From Sphingomonas arvum (lineage in GTDB: Bacteria > Pseudomonadota > Alphaproteobacteria > Sphingomonadales > Sphingomonadaceae): a stretch of 64,000 nucleotides of DNA. A program made the translations under genes and the position numbers. Position 1 is the stretch's first letter, and every line of letters begins with the position of its first letter. The stretch spans positions 558,001 through 622,000 of the forward strand of contig NZ_JAPDOB010000001.1 in the NCBI RefSeq assembly GCF_026013565.1, in the 5' to 3' direction. Under the pieces are notes generated by a model. It saw nothing but the letters and a program-made list of their open reading frames with translations. It did no database searches and was not told the DNA's origin. This document shows positions 37,299-47,098 of the stretch, in pieces.

Positions 37299-38388
37299 GC
37301 GCGAAGTCGCCGAGCACCGGCAGGCGCCTTTGCAATCCGCCGGGCAGGCGGGTGACAATGGCAGCCCGGGCCTGATGCCAGAAGGCGGACAGCAGCAATA
37401 GTGCCGAGCCAATCACCAAAGCAGTGAGGGCGACGTTGAGCTGCACCGCGCCGACCGTTTCGAACAGCCGGTTGAGAGCGAATAGCACGTAGGCGAGGGC
37501 CGAAACCAGCAGGGCACGACGATCGATCGCGAGGGCCGTTACGGCCAACGCCACGTACAGCACGATGACGACCAGGCCTTCGCCGACGCTGGCGTCGCCA
37601 TCGTTGAGGCCAAGCAAGGTGAACACCGGGTGCACGATCATCGGCGCTGCAAGCAGGTGCAACCAGAACGCGACGTCCGAGCGGCGGGTGACACGCTGCG
37701 GATCACTGGCGTCCCAGCGCATGGCGAACAGGAACACGCCAACACCCATAGCGAGGACGAGGGCGAGCAGCACGTCGCGGGTCTGCGGGCCTTCACCCAT
37801 ACCGGCCAGGACGAGGCCGGCGACTATGCCAGCCGCCGAGGCGGCGCCGGCGGCGACCGTGATGGGTACCCTGAACCGACGCCAGTGAAGGTAGGCGGCG
37901 GCAGCGCCAACCGCAGCTGAGATAGCCGCGACAATGCCACCGACGACATGGCCGCGCCCGTCGTCGAATTGTGCGCCGCCGAGCACAATGGCCTGGAGGA
38001 ACCCGGCAGTCCCCACGACTCCGCCGACAAAGGCCAGCAGCAGCAGGATGGAGGGGAGAGCCATGCGGCGCTTGGCCGTGAAGAACAGCGCCAGGCCCCA
38101 GGCCGTGCCAGCGACAAGGGCGGGTGCGAGCGGGGAGGGGCCGTTACCCTCGACCGTCAGATTTGCGGCTTGGCCGATGCTCTGGCCGATCCAGCCGACC
38201 GCGAACAGCAGGATCGCCGCGGCGATCGAGACGAAGATGTCGTTGAAGCCCGTGATCAGCCGGAACTGCTCTTCGTCGACGGCCGGCAAAGTGCGTTGGC
38301 GGTCGATGTGGGCGCGGAGGGCGGTGGCGGAGTCGGCGCTGATGGCGCCAGCCGCGACCGCCTCATCGATGTCGGTTTGAGAATACAT
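37279..38388 (-). CDS. DUF2157-like polytopic membrane protein
   Basis: The 369-residue protein starts with a soluble segment (MYSQTDIDEAVAAGAISADSA... then RLITGFNDIFVSIAAAILLF) and continues with about ten hydrophobic helices. This order is known from DUF2157 and DUF4401-type membrane proteins of unknown function. GGGAGG lies five bases before the ATG at 38388; a GTG at 38394 is too close to it. It stands alone and converges on the DUF2794 gene. Confidence 0.8.
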   Translation of the reverse strand: MYSQTDIDEAVAAGAISADSATALRAHIDRQRTLPAVDEEQFRLITGFNDIFVSIAAAILLFAVGWIGQSIGQAANLTVEGNGPSPLAPALVAGTAWGLALFFTAKRRMALPSILLLLAFVGGVVGTAGFLQAIVLGGAQFDDGRGHVVGGIVAAISAAVGAAAAYLHWRRFRVPITVAAGAASAAGIVAGLVLAGMGEGPQTRDVLLALVLAMGVGVFLFAMRWDASDPQRVTRRSDVAFWLHLLAAPMIVHPVFTLLGLNDGDASVGEGLVVIVLYVALAVTALAIDRRALLVSALAYVLFALNRLFETVGAVQLNVALTALVIGSALLLLSAFWHQARAAIVTRLPGGLQRRLPVLGDFALSPRPA

Positions 38389-38501
38389 GAGCACCTCCCT
38401 GTCGGCGTGAAAGCCTAGGGTCGGTGTCTTACCATGTCAATACAGCTAAACAGCTGGCCGGCGCCGTCGTGAGAGCGGCGCCGGCCAGACTGGGCTACCG
38501 C

Positions 38502-38825
38502 TTAGCGGCAGACGTACTGGTTGCGCGTGCGGTTACGGTCGATTGAACGACCGATCAGCGCACCGGCCGCAGCGCCGATGATCGTGCCGGTGGCGCGGCT
38601 GCCATGAGTGTCGATCGCGCGGCCGACCAGCGCACCGCCGACGCCGCCGACCAGCAGGCCAGTGGTGCCGTTCGGACGGCGGCAGCGAACGCGGCCCTGG
38701 CCATCGTACCAGGTGCGACCCGAGTAGTAGCGCTGCTGCTTGGCAGCCGCGGCCGTCGGGGCGATCACGGCCGTGGCCGGAACGGTCAGCGAGGTGGCGG
38801 CAAGCGCCAGCATCATGGTCCGCAT
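38502..38825 (-). CDS. Glycine-zipper 2TM-domain protein
   Basis: The 107-residue protein has a signal peptide (MRTMMLALAATSLTVPATAV) and a short basic segment (RVRCRRPNGT). Two glycine-zipper helices follow (LLVGGVGGALVGRAID and GTIIGAAAGALIGRSID), and it ends in NQYVCR. Glycine-zipper proteins sit in or near the outer membrane in Gram-negatives. AGGAG precedes the ATG at 38825. Confidence 0.88.
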   Translation of the reverse strand: MRTMMLALAATSLTVPATAVIAPTAAAAKQQRYYSGRTWYDGQGRVRCRRPNGTTGLLVGGVGGALVGRAIDTHGSRATGTIIGAAAGALIGRSIDRNRTRNQYVCR

Positions 38826-39049
38826 TGGAAGAACTCCTCTTATGTTGTTGCGGTCTGTGAGGTGACTAGTGCCACCTACAACCTGAACCCGCCCCGACCG
38901 CACCCGTCAGTTAAGTGTCAGTAACCATGTTAACGACGAACCGAGCCGCGGCGGCTGGTCGCGGGTGAAATGAGGCAGGCGGCGGGGTGTTCCGCCGGGC
39001 TGGACGAAGGCTGGTCGGAACCGTCCCAATCGGGGGCAATTGAGACCGC

Positions 39050-39655
39050 ATGCCCCAGGACCAGCACCGCATCGCCATCATCGTCGGCTCCATTCGCGAA
39101 GGCTCGCTCAGTCGCAAGCTCGCCCGCGCGATCCGCGGAGCCGTGCCGCAGAGCCTCGACTGCGGCACCGTCGAGATCGCCGACCTGCCGCTGTACGATC
39201 CCGATTTGGATCACGAGCCGCCGGCGCCGTGGACCCGCTTCCGCCAGGAGATCGGCCGAGCAGATGGCGTGCTGTTCGTCACGCCCGAGTACAACCGTTC
39301 AATACCCGCCGCCCTCAAGAACGCCATCGACGTCGGCTCGCGACCATATGGCAAGAGTGCCTTCGCCAAGAAGCCCGCTGCCATCGTCACCATGTCTCCG
39401 GGCGCGCTGGGCGGGTTCGGCTGCAACCACCACTTGCGCCAATGCTGCGTGTTCCTAGACATGCCCGTTATGCAGCAGCCCGAAGCATATATCGGGCACG
39501 TGTCTGACGAGAAGTTCGCAGCCGACGGATCAATCGCCGACGCAAGCCTGGCTAAGCTGATGGGCAGCCTGGGGCAGGCGTTCGCCGGGTGGGTGGACCT
39601 GATCAAGGCAGGTCGCGCCGCCCTGGCGCCCGATCCGGCGGGTGCGGGTGCCTAG
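39050..39655 (+). CDS. NADPH-dependent FMN reductase family protein
   Basis: The 201-residue flavodoxin-like protein shows [19 protein letters not shown] (phosphate-binding loop for FMN), [23 protein letters not shown] and MSPGALGG. Relatives reduce quinones, azo dyes or chromate with NADPH. It is cytoplasmic and of normal length. The gene converges with dcd (stop overlap of four bases). Confidence 0.93.
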   Translation: MPQDQHRIAIIVGSIREGSLSRKLARAIRGAVPQSLDCGTVEIADLPLYDPDLDHEPPAPWTRFRQEIGRADGVLFVTPEYNRSIPAALKNAIDVGSRPYGKSAFAKKPAAIVTMSPGALGGFGCNHHLRQCCVFLDMPVMQQPEAYIGHVSDEKFAADGSIADASLAKLMGSLGQAFAGWVDLIKAGRAALAPDPAGAGA

Positions 39656-40206
39656 AGCCGCGGCAGGGTCACCCCGCGCTGGCCCTGGTACTTGCCGGCG
39701 CGGTCGGCGTAGCTGGTCTCGCAAGGCTCATTGCCTTGAAGGAAGAGGAACTGGCAGGCGCCTTCGTTGGCGTAGATCTTGGCCGGCAGCGGGGTGGTGT
39801 TGCTGAATTCCAGCGTGACGTGGCCTTCCCAGCCAGGCTCCAACGGAGTCACGTTCACGATGATGCCGCAGCGGGCATAGGTCGATTTGCCAAGGCAGAT
39901 CACCAGCACGTCGCGGGGCACCCGAAAATATTCCACGGTGCGGGCCAGCGCGAAGCTGTTGGGCGGGATGATGCACACGTCCGTCTTGCGGTCGACGAAG
40001 CTGTTGGCGGCGAAGTCCTTGGGGTCGACCAGCGCGTTGTCCACGTTGGTGAAGATCTTGAACTCGTCTGCCACGCGGGCGTCATAGCCGTAGGACGACA
40101 GGCCGTAGCTGATGCAGCCGTCGCGGCGCTGGGCTTCGACGAATGGCTCGATCATGCGGTTGGTTTGAGCCTGCTGACGGATCCAGCGATCTGAGAGAAT
40201 GGACAT
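39652..40206 (-). CDS. dcd: dCTP deaminase
   Basis: The 184-residue protein converts dCTP to dUTP, feeding thymidylate synthesis. It matches Dcd over its whole length: [35 protein letters not shown], the active-site [21 protein letters not shown] stretch with the catalytic Glu, and [17 protein letters not shown]. It is divergent from dnaB, with a 144-base promoter region between. Confidence 0.97.
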   Translation of the reverse strand: MSILSDRWIRQQAQTNRMIEPFVEAQRRDGCISYGLSSYGYDARVADEFKIFTNVDNALVDPKDFAANSFVDRKTDVCIIPPNSFALARTVEYFRVPRDVLVICLGKSTYARCGIIVNVTPLEPGWEGHVTLEFSNTTPLPAKIYANEGACQFLFLQGNEPCETSYADRAGKYQGQRGVTLPRL

Positions 40207-40350
40207 GGAGCTTGCTTAGCCGTGCGCCGAGCGGTTCGTCGATTCTTGCGTGGCGGATTTCCCCAGCGCAGGAAAGTTTTCCACACGCCGTCCACCGGTA
40301 AAGCTGGCCGGCGCCTTCCGCCTCCGCCCCCCACAGCATACAAGCGCGCC

Positions 40351-41841
40351 ATGGCAGAAATCCTCCGTCACCCCGGCGCTGATGCCGCCGCGCCAGCACC
40401 GACCCTGCCGCAGAACGTTGAGGCGGAGGCGGCGCTGCTCGGCGCCATGATGCTCGACAACCGGCTGGTTGAGGACGTGCAGCTGCGGCTGCGCGCCGAC
40501 CATTTCTTCGAGCCGCTGCACGGCCGTATCTACGACGCTATCCTGCGCATGACCGATCGCAACATGGTCGCGAACCCGGTGACCCTGCGGCCGCTGTTCG
40601 AGGCGGACGAGGCGATGAAGGAGGTCGGTGGGCCGGCCTACCTCGCGCAGCTGACGGGATCGGGCGCGGCGATCATCGGGGCGCGCGACTTCGCCCAGCA
40701 GATCTATGACCTCGCGCTCTTGCGAAGCCTGGTGTCGGTCGGGCGCGAGATGGTCGAGGTGGCGCTGGACACCAGCGAGGATATCGTCCCGCTGGAGCAG
40801 ATCGAGCGGGCGGAGACCGAGCTCTACAAGGTCGCGGAGCAGGGCGGCGGCGAAGGCAAGGTCAAGGCGTTCGCCGAAGCGTCCACCATCGCTCTCCGCA
40901 CCGTCGAGAAAGCCCTGCAGTCGGGCGGCCACCTGTCCGGCATCACCACCGGTCTGGACAGCCTCAACAGCAAGATCGGCGGCATGCACCCGTCCGACCT
41001 GATGATCCTGGCTGGCCGGCCGGGCATGGGAAAGACCTCGCTCGCCACCAACATCGCTTTCTCCGCGGCGCAGCGCTGGCTGCGTGACCAGGAGGACGGG
41101 ATCGAGCCCGAGAAGTCGGCCGGCGCCGCCACTGCCTTCTTCAGCCTGGAAATGAGCGCCGACCAGCTCGCCACCCGCGTGCTGGCGGAGCAGTCGGGCA
41201 TCAGTTCCGAATCGCTGCGCATGGGCAAGCTCAGCACGTCGGAGTTCCACAAGCTCGCGCGGGCCGCGGCCGAGCTGCAGACGCTGCCGCTGTACATCGA
41301 CGACACGCCCGGCCTGACCATAGCCGCGCTGCGGGCGCGGGCACGGCGGCTGAAGCGGCAAAAGGGCATTGGGCTGGTGGTAGTCGACTATCTCCAGCTG
41401 CTGTCCGGTACCGGGCGCGGCGGCAACGACAATCGCGTGCAGGAGATTTCGGAGATCAGCCGGGGTCTCAAGCAGCTGGCCAAGGAACTGGACGTGCCGG
41501 TGCTGGCGCTGTCGCAGCTCAGCCGTGCGGTCGAGCAGCGTGAGGACAAGCGCCCGCAGCTGTCGGACCTGCGCGAATCGGGCTCGATCGAGCAGGACGC
41601 GGACATGGTCTGGTTCGTGTTCCGGCAGGACTATTATCTGCAGATGAAGAAGCCGGATGAGAGCCACCCCGACTTCCCCGCATGGCAGGAAGAAATGCAG
41701 CGGATGTGGGGCCTGGCGGAGGTGATCGTCGCCAAGCAGCGCCACGGCTCGACCGGGCGCGTGCGGCTGAAGTTCGACAGCCAGGTGACCAAGTTCAGCG
41801 ACCTCGCCGACGACCAATATCCGGCGGACATGGGCGAATAA
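40351..41841 (+). CDS. dnaB: Replicative DNA helicase DnaB
   Basis: The 496-residue protein unwinds DNA at the replication fork. The N-terminal domain (PQNVEAEAALLGAMMLDN) packs the hexamer. The RecA-like domain has Walker A AGRPGMGKTSLATNIA, FFSLEMSADQLATR, Walker B VVVDYLQLL, and RQDYYL near the end. The ATG at 40351 matches family length; the extension to 40222 lacks support. No intein is present. Confidence 0.97.
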   Translation: MAEILRHPGADAAAPAPTLPQNVEAEAALLGAMMLDNRLVEDVQLRLRADHFFEPLHGRIYDAILRMTDRNMVANPVTLRPLFEADEAMKEVGGPAYLAQLTGSGAAIIGARDFAQQIYDLALLRSLVSVGREMVEVALDTSEDIVPLEQIERAETELYKVAEQGGGEGKVKAFAEASTIALRTVEKALQSGGHLSGITTGLDSLNSKIGGMHPSDLMILAGRPGMGKTSLATNIAFSAAQRWLRDQEDGIEPEKSAGAATAFFSLEMSADQLATRVLAEQSGISSESLRMGKLSTSEFHKLARAAAELQTLPLYIDDTPGLTIAALRARARRLKRQKGIGLVVVDYLQLLSGTGRGGNDNRVQEISEISRGLKQLAKELDVPVLALSQLSRAVEQREDKRPQLSDLRESGSIEQDADMVWFVFRQDYYLQMKKPDESHPDFPAWQEEMQRMWGLAEVIVAKQRHGSTGRVRLKFDSQVTKFSDLADDQYPADMGE

Positions 41842-41907
41842 GAGACCCGGGGAGGGGACGGGCGGACTAGCTGCGCTCCAGTCGCGCTGGTCCGCCCAAG
41901 TTGCCGG

Positions 41908-43332
41908 TCAGTCCTCGAGCATGTTGGGGTCCCGGAGACCCGTCGTGATGGTTCCGCGGGACAGTTCGGATTCGCTGCTGGTCACCGGGTAGGCGCAATA
42001 GTCGGCGGCGTAGTAGGCGCTGGGCCGATGGTTGCCGGACAGCCCGACGCCGCCGAACGGAGCGTTGGACGGCGCGCCGTTGGTGGGCTTGTTCCAGTTG
42101 ATGACGCCCGCGCGCACCTCCGACCAGAAGCGGTCGTAGAGCTCGGGCGAGCCGCCGACCAGGCTGGCCGCGAGGCCGAAGCGGGTGTTGTTGGCCTCGG
42201 CGAGAGCGGCGTCGAAATCGGGAACGCGGACCAGCTGCAGGACGGGGCCGAACAGCTCCTCATCCGGGCGGTCCACATCGGTGACGTCGATGATCGCGGG
42301 GGTGAGGAAGGGCCGACCCTCGTGCGGGCGGTCGAGGCGGCGGATGACCCGGCCACCCTTGATCATCAGGTTGAGGAACTGTTCCTGCAGCGTGTCGGCC
42401 GCAGCGTTGTCGATCACCGGGCCCATGAAGGGCGCTGGGCTGGCGTGGGGGTCGGCGACGATGATCCGGTCGATGAGCTTAAGGATCGCCGCGACCAGCG
42501 CGTCGTGCTTGCCGTCCTCCACGATCAGGCGGCGGGCGGCTGTGCAGCGCTGGCCGGCAGACAGGTAGGCGGATTGCACGGCGATCACCGCCGCGGCCTG
42601 CACGTCCTTGGCGTTCCAGACCACCAGCGGGTTGTTGCCGCCGAGCTCCAGGGCGAGGATCTTCTGCGGCGTGTCGGCGAACTGCCGGTGCAGCGCCTGG
42701 CCGGCGCGGGCGGAGCCGGTGAACAGCAGGCCGTCGATGCCGGGCTCGGCAGCCAGCGCGCGGCCCTGGTCCGGGCCCCCGGTCAGCAGCCGGACGGCAC
42801 CGGCGGGAATGCCCGCCTCGTGGAAGCAGTCGACCAGCCGGGCGCCGACCGCCGGGGTCTTCTCCGAGGGTTTGAACACCACCGTGTTGCCGGCAATCAG
42901 CGCCGGGACGATGTGGCCGTTCGGCAGGTGCGCCGGGAAGTTGTAAGGGCCAAGCACGGCCAGCACGCCGTGCGGCTTGTGCCGGACCGCGACCTTGGAG
43001 CCGAGCGCGCCTTCCGTCTTCCGTGCGGGCGTGCGGTCGGCATAGGCGTTGATCGAGATGTCGACCTTGTTGACGACCGCCTGGACCTCCGTCGCCGCTT
43101 CCCACAACGGCTTGCCAGTCTCCCGGGCGATGAGCTCCGCGAGTTCGTCGGCGCGGGTTCGGACAACGTTTGCGAAGCGGCGCAGCGCTTCGGAGCGGTA
43201 AGCGACCGACTGAGCGGCCCATTCAGGAAAGGCGGCGCGGGCGGCGGCGACTTCGGCGGCGGCGTCCCCCACGGGACCGGACCAGAGCTCGGCGCCGGTC
43301 GCCGGCTCGGTTGAGACAAGAAGCTCAGTCAT
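41908..43332 (-). CDS. astD: Succinylglutamate-semialdehyde dehydrogenase AstD
   Basis: The 474-residue NAD-dependent aldehyde dehydrogenase matches AstD of the arginine succinyltransferase pathway. Signatures include GPYNFPAHLPNGHIVPAL, the general-base Glu in LALELGGNNP and the nucleophile Cys in AGQRCTAARR. AstD oxidises N-succinylglutamate semialdehyde. astA, astB and astC are not nearby, so the rest of the pathway is elsewhere or the enzyme has another aldehyde. ATG 43332 is chosen; the longer frame overlaps selO. It is 34 bases after selO on the same strand. Confidence 0.93.
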   Translation of the reverse strand: MTELLVSTEPATGAELWSGPVGDAAAEVAAARAAFPEWAAQSVAYRSEALRRFANVVRTRADELAELIARETGKPLWEAATEVQAVVNKVDISINAYADRTPARKTEGALGSKVAVRHKPHGVLAVLGPYNFPAHLPNGHIVPALIAGNTVVFKPSEKTPAVGARLVDCFHEAGIPAGAVRLLTGGPDQGRALAAEPGIDGLLFTGSARAGQALHRQFADTPQKILALELGGNNPLVVWNAKDVQAAAVIAVQSAYLSAGQRCTAARRLIVEDGKHDALVAAILKLIDRIIVADPHASPAPFMGPVIDNAAADTLQEQFLNLMIKGGRVIRRLDRPHEGRPFLTPAIIDVTDVDRPDEELFGPVLQLVRVPDFDAALAEANNTRFGLAASLVGGSPELYDRFWSEVRAGVINWNKPTNGAPSNAPFGGVGLSGNHRPSAYYAADYCAYPVTSSESELSRGTITTGLRDPNMLED

Positions 43333-43366
43333 GCGCAGCGGCGTGTCGAGCATGAGGGCGAGCCGG

Positions 43367-44737
43367 TCAAGCGGGCGCCCCGTCGCGCATCGCATCGCCC
43401 ATGCGGCGGATGGCGGCGACCTTGGCGTCGAAGGCCGTCCAGTCATCGCCTTGCGCGATGGGCGCCCAGATCGCCTCGACCTCTTCAATGTGCATCGAGC
43501 AGGGCTGCGGGTCCGACCAATAAGGGTGGGTCGGTAGGCGTTCGCGGCCGGCGAGCAGCTGGCGGAGGTCGTGGAACACCGGGTCATCGTAGCGCGGATC
43601 GGCGGGCACCCGGCCGCCGCGCCAGTCGAAGAAGAAGCGGTCGATCTCCACCGTCTTGCCGGCCAGCGCCGTAACAGTGGCACGGGCGAGGGCACGATCG
43701 CTGTCGGCGTCCAGGTGGGCGATGCCTAGGCGTTTCAGCAGACCATCGATAAGTGCGGCCTGGAAGCGATCGGCCCAGCCCTGCAGCAGCTCGGAGATCT
43801 CCGCTGCGTCGGCGACGTAGGTCAGGCAACCGGCGAGCTGGGCCAGGTTCCACTGGACGGCCTCGGGCTGGCGGCCGAAGGCATAGAGGCCGGTCTGGTC
43901 GAAGTAGGCGGCGGTGAAGGACGGGTCCCAGTCAGGCGTGAAGCGCCACGGGCCGTAGTCGAAGCTCTCGCCCGTGATGTTGATGTTGTCGGTGTTGAGC
44001 ACGCCATGGACGAAGCCTGCTGCCATGTAGCTGGCGGCAAGGGTGGCCGTGGCCTGGCTAACGCGGTCGAACAATTGCACGGCGCCCGCTTCCGGGTCGT
44101 CGCCGTAGAGGTGCTGGAGGCAGTAGCGGACCAGCCGCGCCATGTTCTCAGCGTCGTCGTGGTAGGCGAGGCGCTGGAAAGTGCCGATGCGGATGTGGCC
44201 GTGGCTGAGCCGGGTGAGCACGGCCGAGCGGGTGGGGGAAGGCTCGTCGTTGCGGACGAGGTCCTCGCCGGTCTCGAACACCGCAAAGGTTTTGGATGTG
44301 CCGACGCCGAGCGCCTCCAGCATCTCGGTGGCGAGCACTTCGCGGACGGCGCCCTTGAGCGTCAGGCGCCCGTCACCGAAGCGGCTCCAAGGCGTCTGGC
44401 CGGAGCCCTTGGTGCCGAGGTCGAGCAGGCGGCCGTCGGCGCCGCGCAGCTGCGCGAAGAGGAAGCCGCGGCCGTCGCCGAGTTCCGGATTGTAGGAGCG
44501 GAACTGGTGGCCGTGATAGCGCAGGGCGAGCGGCTGCGGCAGGTTGTCCGGCAGCGGCTCGAAGCGGTGAAGGTGCGCTTCCCAGTCCATGTCGGCCAGG
44601 CCGAGCGGCTCGGCTGCGCGCCGGTTGAGGAAGCGCGCCCTCGCGGACGGAAAGCGCGCGGGCTCGACCGGGTCGAAGAATGCTTCGCCAAGCTCCAGGA
44701 TGCGCGGGTCGGGTCGATAGGCTTGCGTTAGCGACAT
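43367..44737 (-). CDS. selO: SelO-family protein AMPylator (YdiU)
   Basis: The 456-residue pseudokinase-like protein transfers AMP to redox-related proteins. Motifs visible are RYHGHQFRSYNPELGDGR, DLGTKGSGQTPWSRFGDGRL (ATP binding), the active-site GFVHGVLNTDNINITGESFDYGPW, and DQTGLYAFGRQPEAVQWNL. It is slightly shorter than the Escherichia coli protein and ends without the CxxC/U tail of many relatives. A divergent hydrolase gene starts only 37 bases upstream. Confidence 0.95.
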   Translation of the reverse strand: MSLTQAYRPDPRILELGEAFFDPVEPARFPSARARFLNRRAAEPLGLADMDWEAHLHRFEPLPDNLPQPLALRYHGHQFRSYNPELGDGRGFLFAQLRGADGRLLDLGTKGSGQTPWSRFGDGRLTLKGAVREVLATEMLEALGVGTSKTFAVFETGEDLVRNDEPSPTRSAVLTRLSHGHIRIGTFQRLAYHDDAENMARLVRYCLQHLYGDDPEAGAVQLFDRVSQATATLAASYMAAGFVHGVLNTDNINITGESFDYGPWRFTPDWDPSFTAAYFDQTGLYAFGRQPEAVQWNLAQLAGCLTYVADAAEISELLQGWADRFQAALIDGLLKRLGIAHLDADSDRALARATVTALAGKTVEIDRFFFDWRGGRVPADPRYDDPVFHDLRQLLAGRERLPTHPYWSDPQPCSMHIEEVEAIWAPIAQGDDWTAFDAKVAAIRRMGDAMRDGAPA

Positions 44738-44774
44738 CGTGTCCGGATAGGGGAAGAAAGACAGGGAGGCTGCG

Positions 44775-45638
44775 TTGGCCGCATTCGAGGACCGCTACTA
44801 CAACAGCGCGGACGGCGTCCGGCTCCATTATCGTGATTATTCCGGTGGCGATCCGAACCAGCCACCGATCCTGTGCCTGCCCGGTCTGACCCGCAACGCG
44901 CGCGATTTCGAGCCGGTGGCGGACCGGTTCGCTGGCGAATGGCGGGTGCTGGCTCTCGACTTCCGCGGACGGGGCCTCAGCGATTCGGACCCGCAGCCGG
45001 CCAACTACCTGCCGCCGACCTATGCCAAAGACGTGCTGAAGCTGCTCGACCAGCTGGGGATCGCCGACGCGGTGTTCGTGGGTACGTCGCTGGGCGGGCT
45101 TACCACCATGATCATCGCGGCCATGGAGGAGGAGCGGATCGCAGGCGCGCTGGTCAACGACATCGGGCCGGAGGTCGCGCCCGGCGGGATCGAGCGCATC
45201 CGCACTTATGTCGGCAAGCAGGCGCGGTTCGTCGACTATGCGGAGGCTGGCCAGGCGTTCGCGGCCCGCGCCAGCGATGTCTACCCGAAGTGGACGCCGG
45301 CCGAGTGGGAGCGCTTCGCCCGCCGCTGCTGCCGCGAGGAAGAGGGCGGCGTGCAGTTCGACTATGACATGGCAATTGCCGAGCCCTTCGCGCAGGCCAA
45401 CGAGGCGACCCAGCCGAACCTGTGGCCGCTGCTCGGGTACCTTAAGGGCAAGCCGGTGACGGTGCTGCGCGGGGAGCTGAGCGACCTGTTCGCGGCCGAT
45501 GTGGCCGAGCGGATGGTCGCCGAATTGGGCGAAAACGCTGAGCTGGTGACCGTGCCGCATGTCGGCCATGCGCCTAGCTTCGACGAACCAGAATCTATCG
45601 AGGCAGTGGAGCGGCTGCTGGCGCGGGTGGAGCGCTAG
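44775..45638 (+). CDS. Alpha/beta hydrolase
   Basis: The 287-residue protein has the oxyanion loop (CLPGLTRNARDF), the nucleophile elbow GTSLGG (Ser), an acidic residue in RGELSDLF and the catalytic His in HVGHAPSFDEP. No signal peptide is visible. The TTG start at 44775 has AGGGAGG at five bases. Substrate unknown. Its stop overlaps the stop of the Sco gene on the other strand. Confidence 0.9.
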   Translation: MAAFEDRYYNSADGVRLHYRDYSGGDPNQPPILCLPGLTRNARDFEPVADRFAGEWRVLALDFRGRGLSDSDPQPANYLPPTYAKDVLKLLDQLGIADAVFVGTSLGGLTTMIIAAMEEERIAGALVNDIGPEVAPGGIERIRTYVGKQARFVDYAEAGQAFAARASDVYPKWTPAEWERFARRCCREEEGGVQFDYDMAIAEPFAQANEATQPNLWPLLGYLKGKPVTVLRGELSDLFAADVAERMVAELGENAELVTVPHVGHAPSFDEPESIEAVERLLARVER

Positions 45639-46303
45639 GCGACGATCCGCCTAAGCTTGGCGAGCGCAACGTCGTCGCCCTCTTCCTGCGCGATGGTCGA
45701 GACGAAGCGGCCGTCGCGGCCGAACAGCAGCGCCGCGGCGCCATGGTCCATGGTGTAGCCGTCGGGCGAGGCGGGATCCTTGACCTTGGCCTGGTAGATG
45801 GCGTGCTGCTTGGCGACTTGGTCGATCTGCTGGCGGGTGCCGGTCAGGCCGATGATCGGCGTGTTGAACAGCTGGGCGTAACTGCCGACGGCCTGCGGCG
45901 TGTCGCGCTCCGGGTCGACGGTGACGAACACGATCTCGAACGGGCGAGGACCGGCATTCAGCTTCTGCCGCAGCTGCGCCAGGCGGGCCAGCGTGTTGGG
46001 GCAGACGTCCGGACAGTGCGTAAATCCAAAGAAGATGACGTACGGCTTGCCGGCGAGCGCCTGGGCGCTGGAGAAGGGCTTGCCGTCGGCACCGGTGAGG
46101 GTGAAGGGGCCGCCGAGCTGGACGCCGGACGAGCTCGCCTGACCCTGCGGGGTGACGGCCATTTCCGAGCGGTCGCCGCGCTGTGTGGTCAGCCACAGGT
46201 ACGCGAAGCCAAGGGCGGCGAGCGCCACCAGGACCCAGACCAGCAGCCGGATCCGGCGCAGGGCGGCGTTGGGCCGAGGATCAGTGGTGGGCATGTCCGG
46301 CAT
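45635..46303 (-). CDS. SCO1/SenC-family copper chaperone
   Basis: The 222-residue protein has an N-terminal membrane anchor (LLVWVLVALAALGFAYLWL) and a thioredoxin-like periplasmic domain. It has the copper-binding CPDVCP in FGFTHCPDVCPNTL and the third ligand His in TMDHGAAALLF. Sco proteins load the CuA site of cytochrome oxidase. It overlaps the PCuAC gene at its 5' end, so the two copper chaperones are one unit. Confidence 0.93.
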   Translation of the reverse strand: MPDMPTTDPRPNAALRRIRLLVWVLVALAALGFAYLWLTTQRGDRSEMAVTPQGQASSSGVQLGGPFTLTGADGKPFSSAQALAGKPYVIFFGFTHCPDVCPNTLARLAQLRQKLNAGPRPFEIVFVTVDPERDTPQAVGSYAQLFNTPIIGLTGTRQQIDQVAKQHAIYQAKVKDPASPDGYTMDHGAAALLFGRDGRFVSTIAQEEGDDVALAKLRRIVA

Positions 46304-46724
46304 CGGGTGCGCTCATCTGGATCAGGAGGTTGGTGCGGACGAGCCCGGCGCGTTCGAATCGCAAGGTGAGCGGCAGGCGGGCGCCGGGGCGAAGCGGCGC
46401 CTTGAGGCCCATCAGCATGACGTGCAGGCCGCCCGCGCCCATGGTCATCGTCTGGTTCGGAGCGACCGCGAGCGGGCCGGCCGGCCGCATCCGGGCCACG
46501 CCGCCGGCCGTGCTCGTCTGGTGCACGGACACCATTGCCGCCGCTGGACTGCTCAGACCCACCAGCCGGTCCGCGCCGGAGCCAGCATTGTGGATGGTGA
46601 GATAGGCCGCGCCAGCGGCTTGTCCGGCGACTGTCGGCCGCGCCCAGCCCGTGACATGGATCGCCGGCGCCGCGGCCAGTGCCGGCGCGGACAACAGGGC
46701 CGTGAAGGCGAGCAGGGTGCGCAT
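46281..46724 (-). CDS. PCuAC-type periplasmic copper chaperone
   Basis: The 147-residue protein has a signal peptide (MRTLLAFTALLSAPALA) and the copper motif H(M)...M...HxM seen as VHQTS, ARMRPAG and GGLHVMLMGL. It ends in a histidine-rich tail (DAGHAHH). PCuAC delivers Cu(I) to cytochrome oxidase together with Sco. ATG 46724 has AAGG upstream; a GTG at 46742 is possible. The DUF454 gene ends next to it on the same strand. Confidence 0.92.
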   Translation of the reverse strand: MRTLLAFTALLSAPALAAAPAIHVTGWARPTVAGQAAGAAYLTIHNAGSGADRLVGLSSPAAAMVSVHQTSTAGGVARMRPAGPLAVAPNQTMTMGAGGLHVMLMGLKAPLRPGARLPLTLRFERAGLVRTNLLIQMSAPDAGHAHH

Positions 46725-46742
46725 GGCGCGCGCCTTACGCAC

Positions 46743-47093
46743 TCAGTCGGGTCGGGTCCAGATGAACAGGCCGACGATCAGGCAGGCAGCGAGCGGCGCC
46801 AGTGACCAGGGCGGCCGAAGCGCCAGCAGGCCGATGGCGCTGCTGGCCGCGAGCCCGGCGGTGGCCGCGAGCTTGCCGCGCCGGCTGATCGCTCCGCGCT
46901 GACGCCAGGCAAGGATGTGCGGACCGACAGTCGGGTGGCGAAGCAGCCAGGCCTCGAAGCGCGGGCTGGACTGGCCGAAGCACCAGGCGGCGATGATCCA
47001 GAAGACGACGGTGGGCAGGAGGGGCACGAACATCCCCACGAAGCCAACCGTAAAGAACAGCCCGCCGGCGAGCAGGAACAGTGTCCGGCGCAC
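46743..47093 (-). CDS. DUF454 (YbaN-family) inner-membrane protein
   Basis: The 116-residue protein has the family hallmark GGLFFTVGFVGMFVPLLPTVVFWIIAAWCF in pieces (LPLLPT-like core, then AAWCFGQSSPRFEAWLLRHP and GPHILAWRQRGAI), followed by two further helices. Function unknown. A GTG at 47093, just after the ferredoxin stop, is the probable start. It lies between the ferredoxin and PCuAC genes on one strand. Confidence 0.85.
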   Translation of the reverse strand: MRRTLFLLAGGLFFTVGFVGMFVPLLPTVVFWIIAAWCFGQSSPRFEAWLLRHPTVGPHILAWRQRGAISRRGKLAATAGLAASSAIGLLALRPPWSLAPLAACLIVGLFIWTRPD

Positions 47094-47098
47094 CCGCC

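Noticed and set aside
40216-41817. 533-codon frame antisense to dnaB
   Set aside because: dnaB is certain on the plus strand; the antisense product has no recognisable motif.
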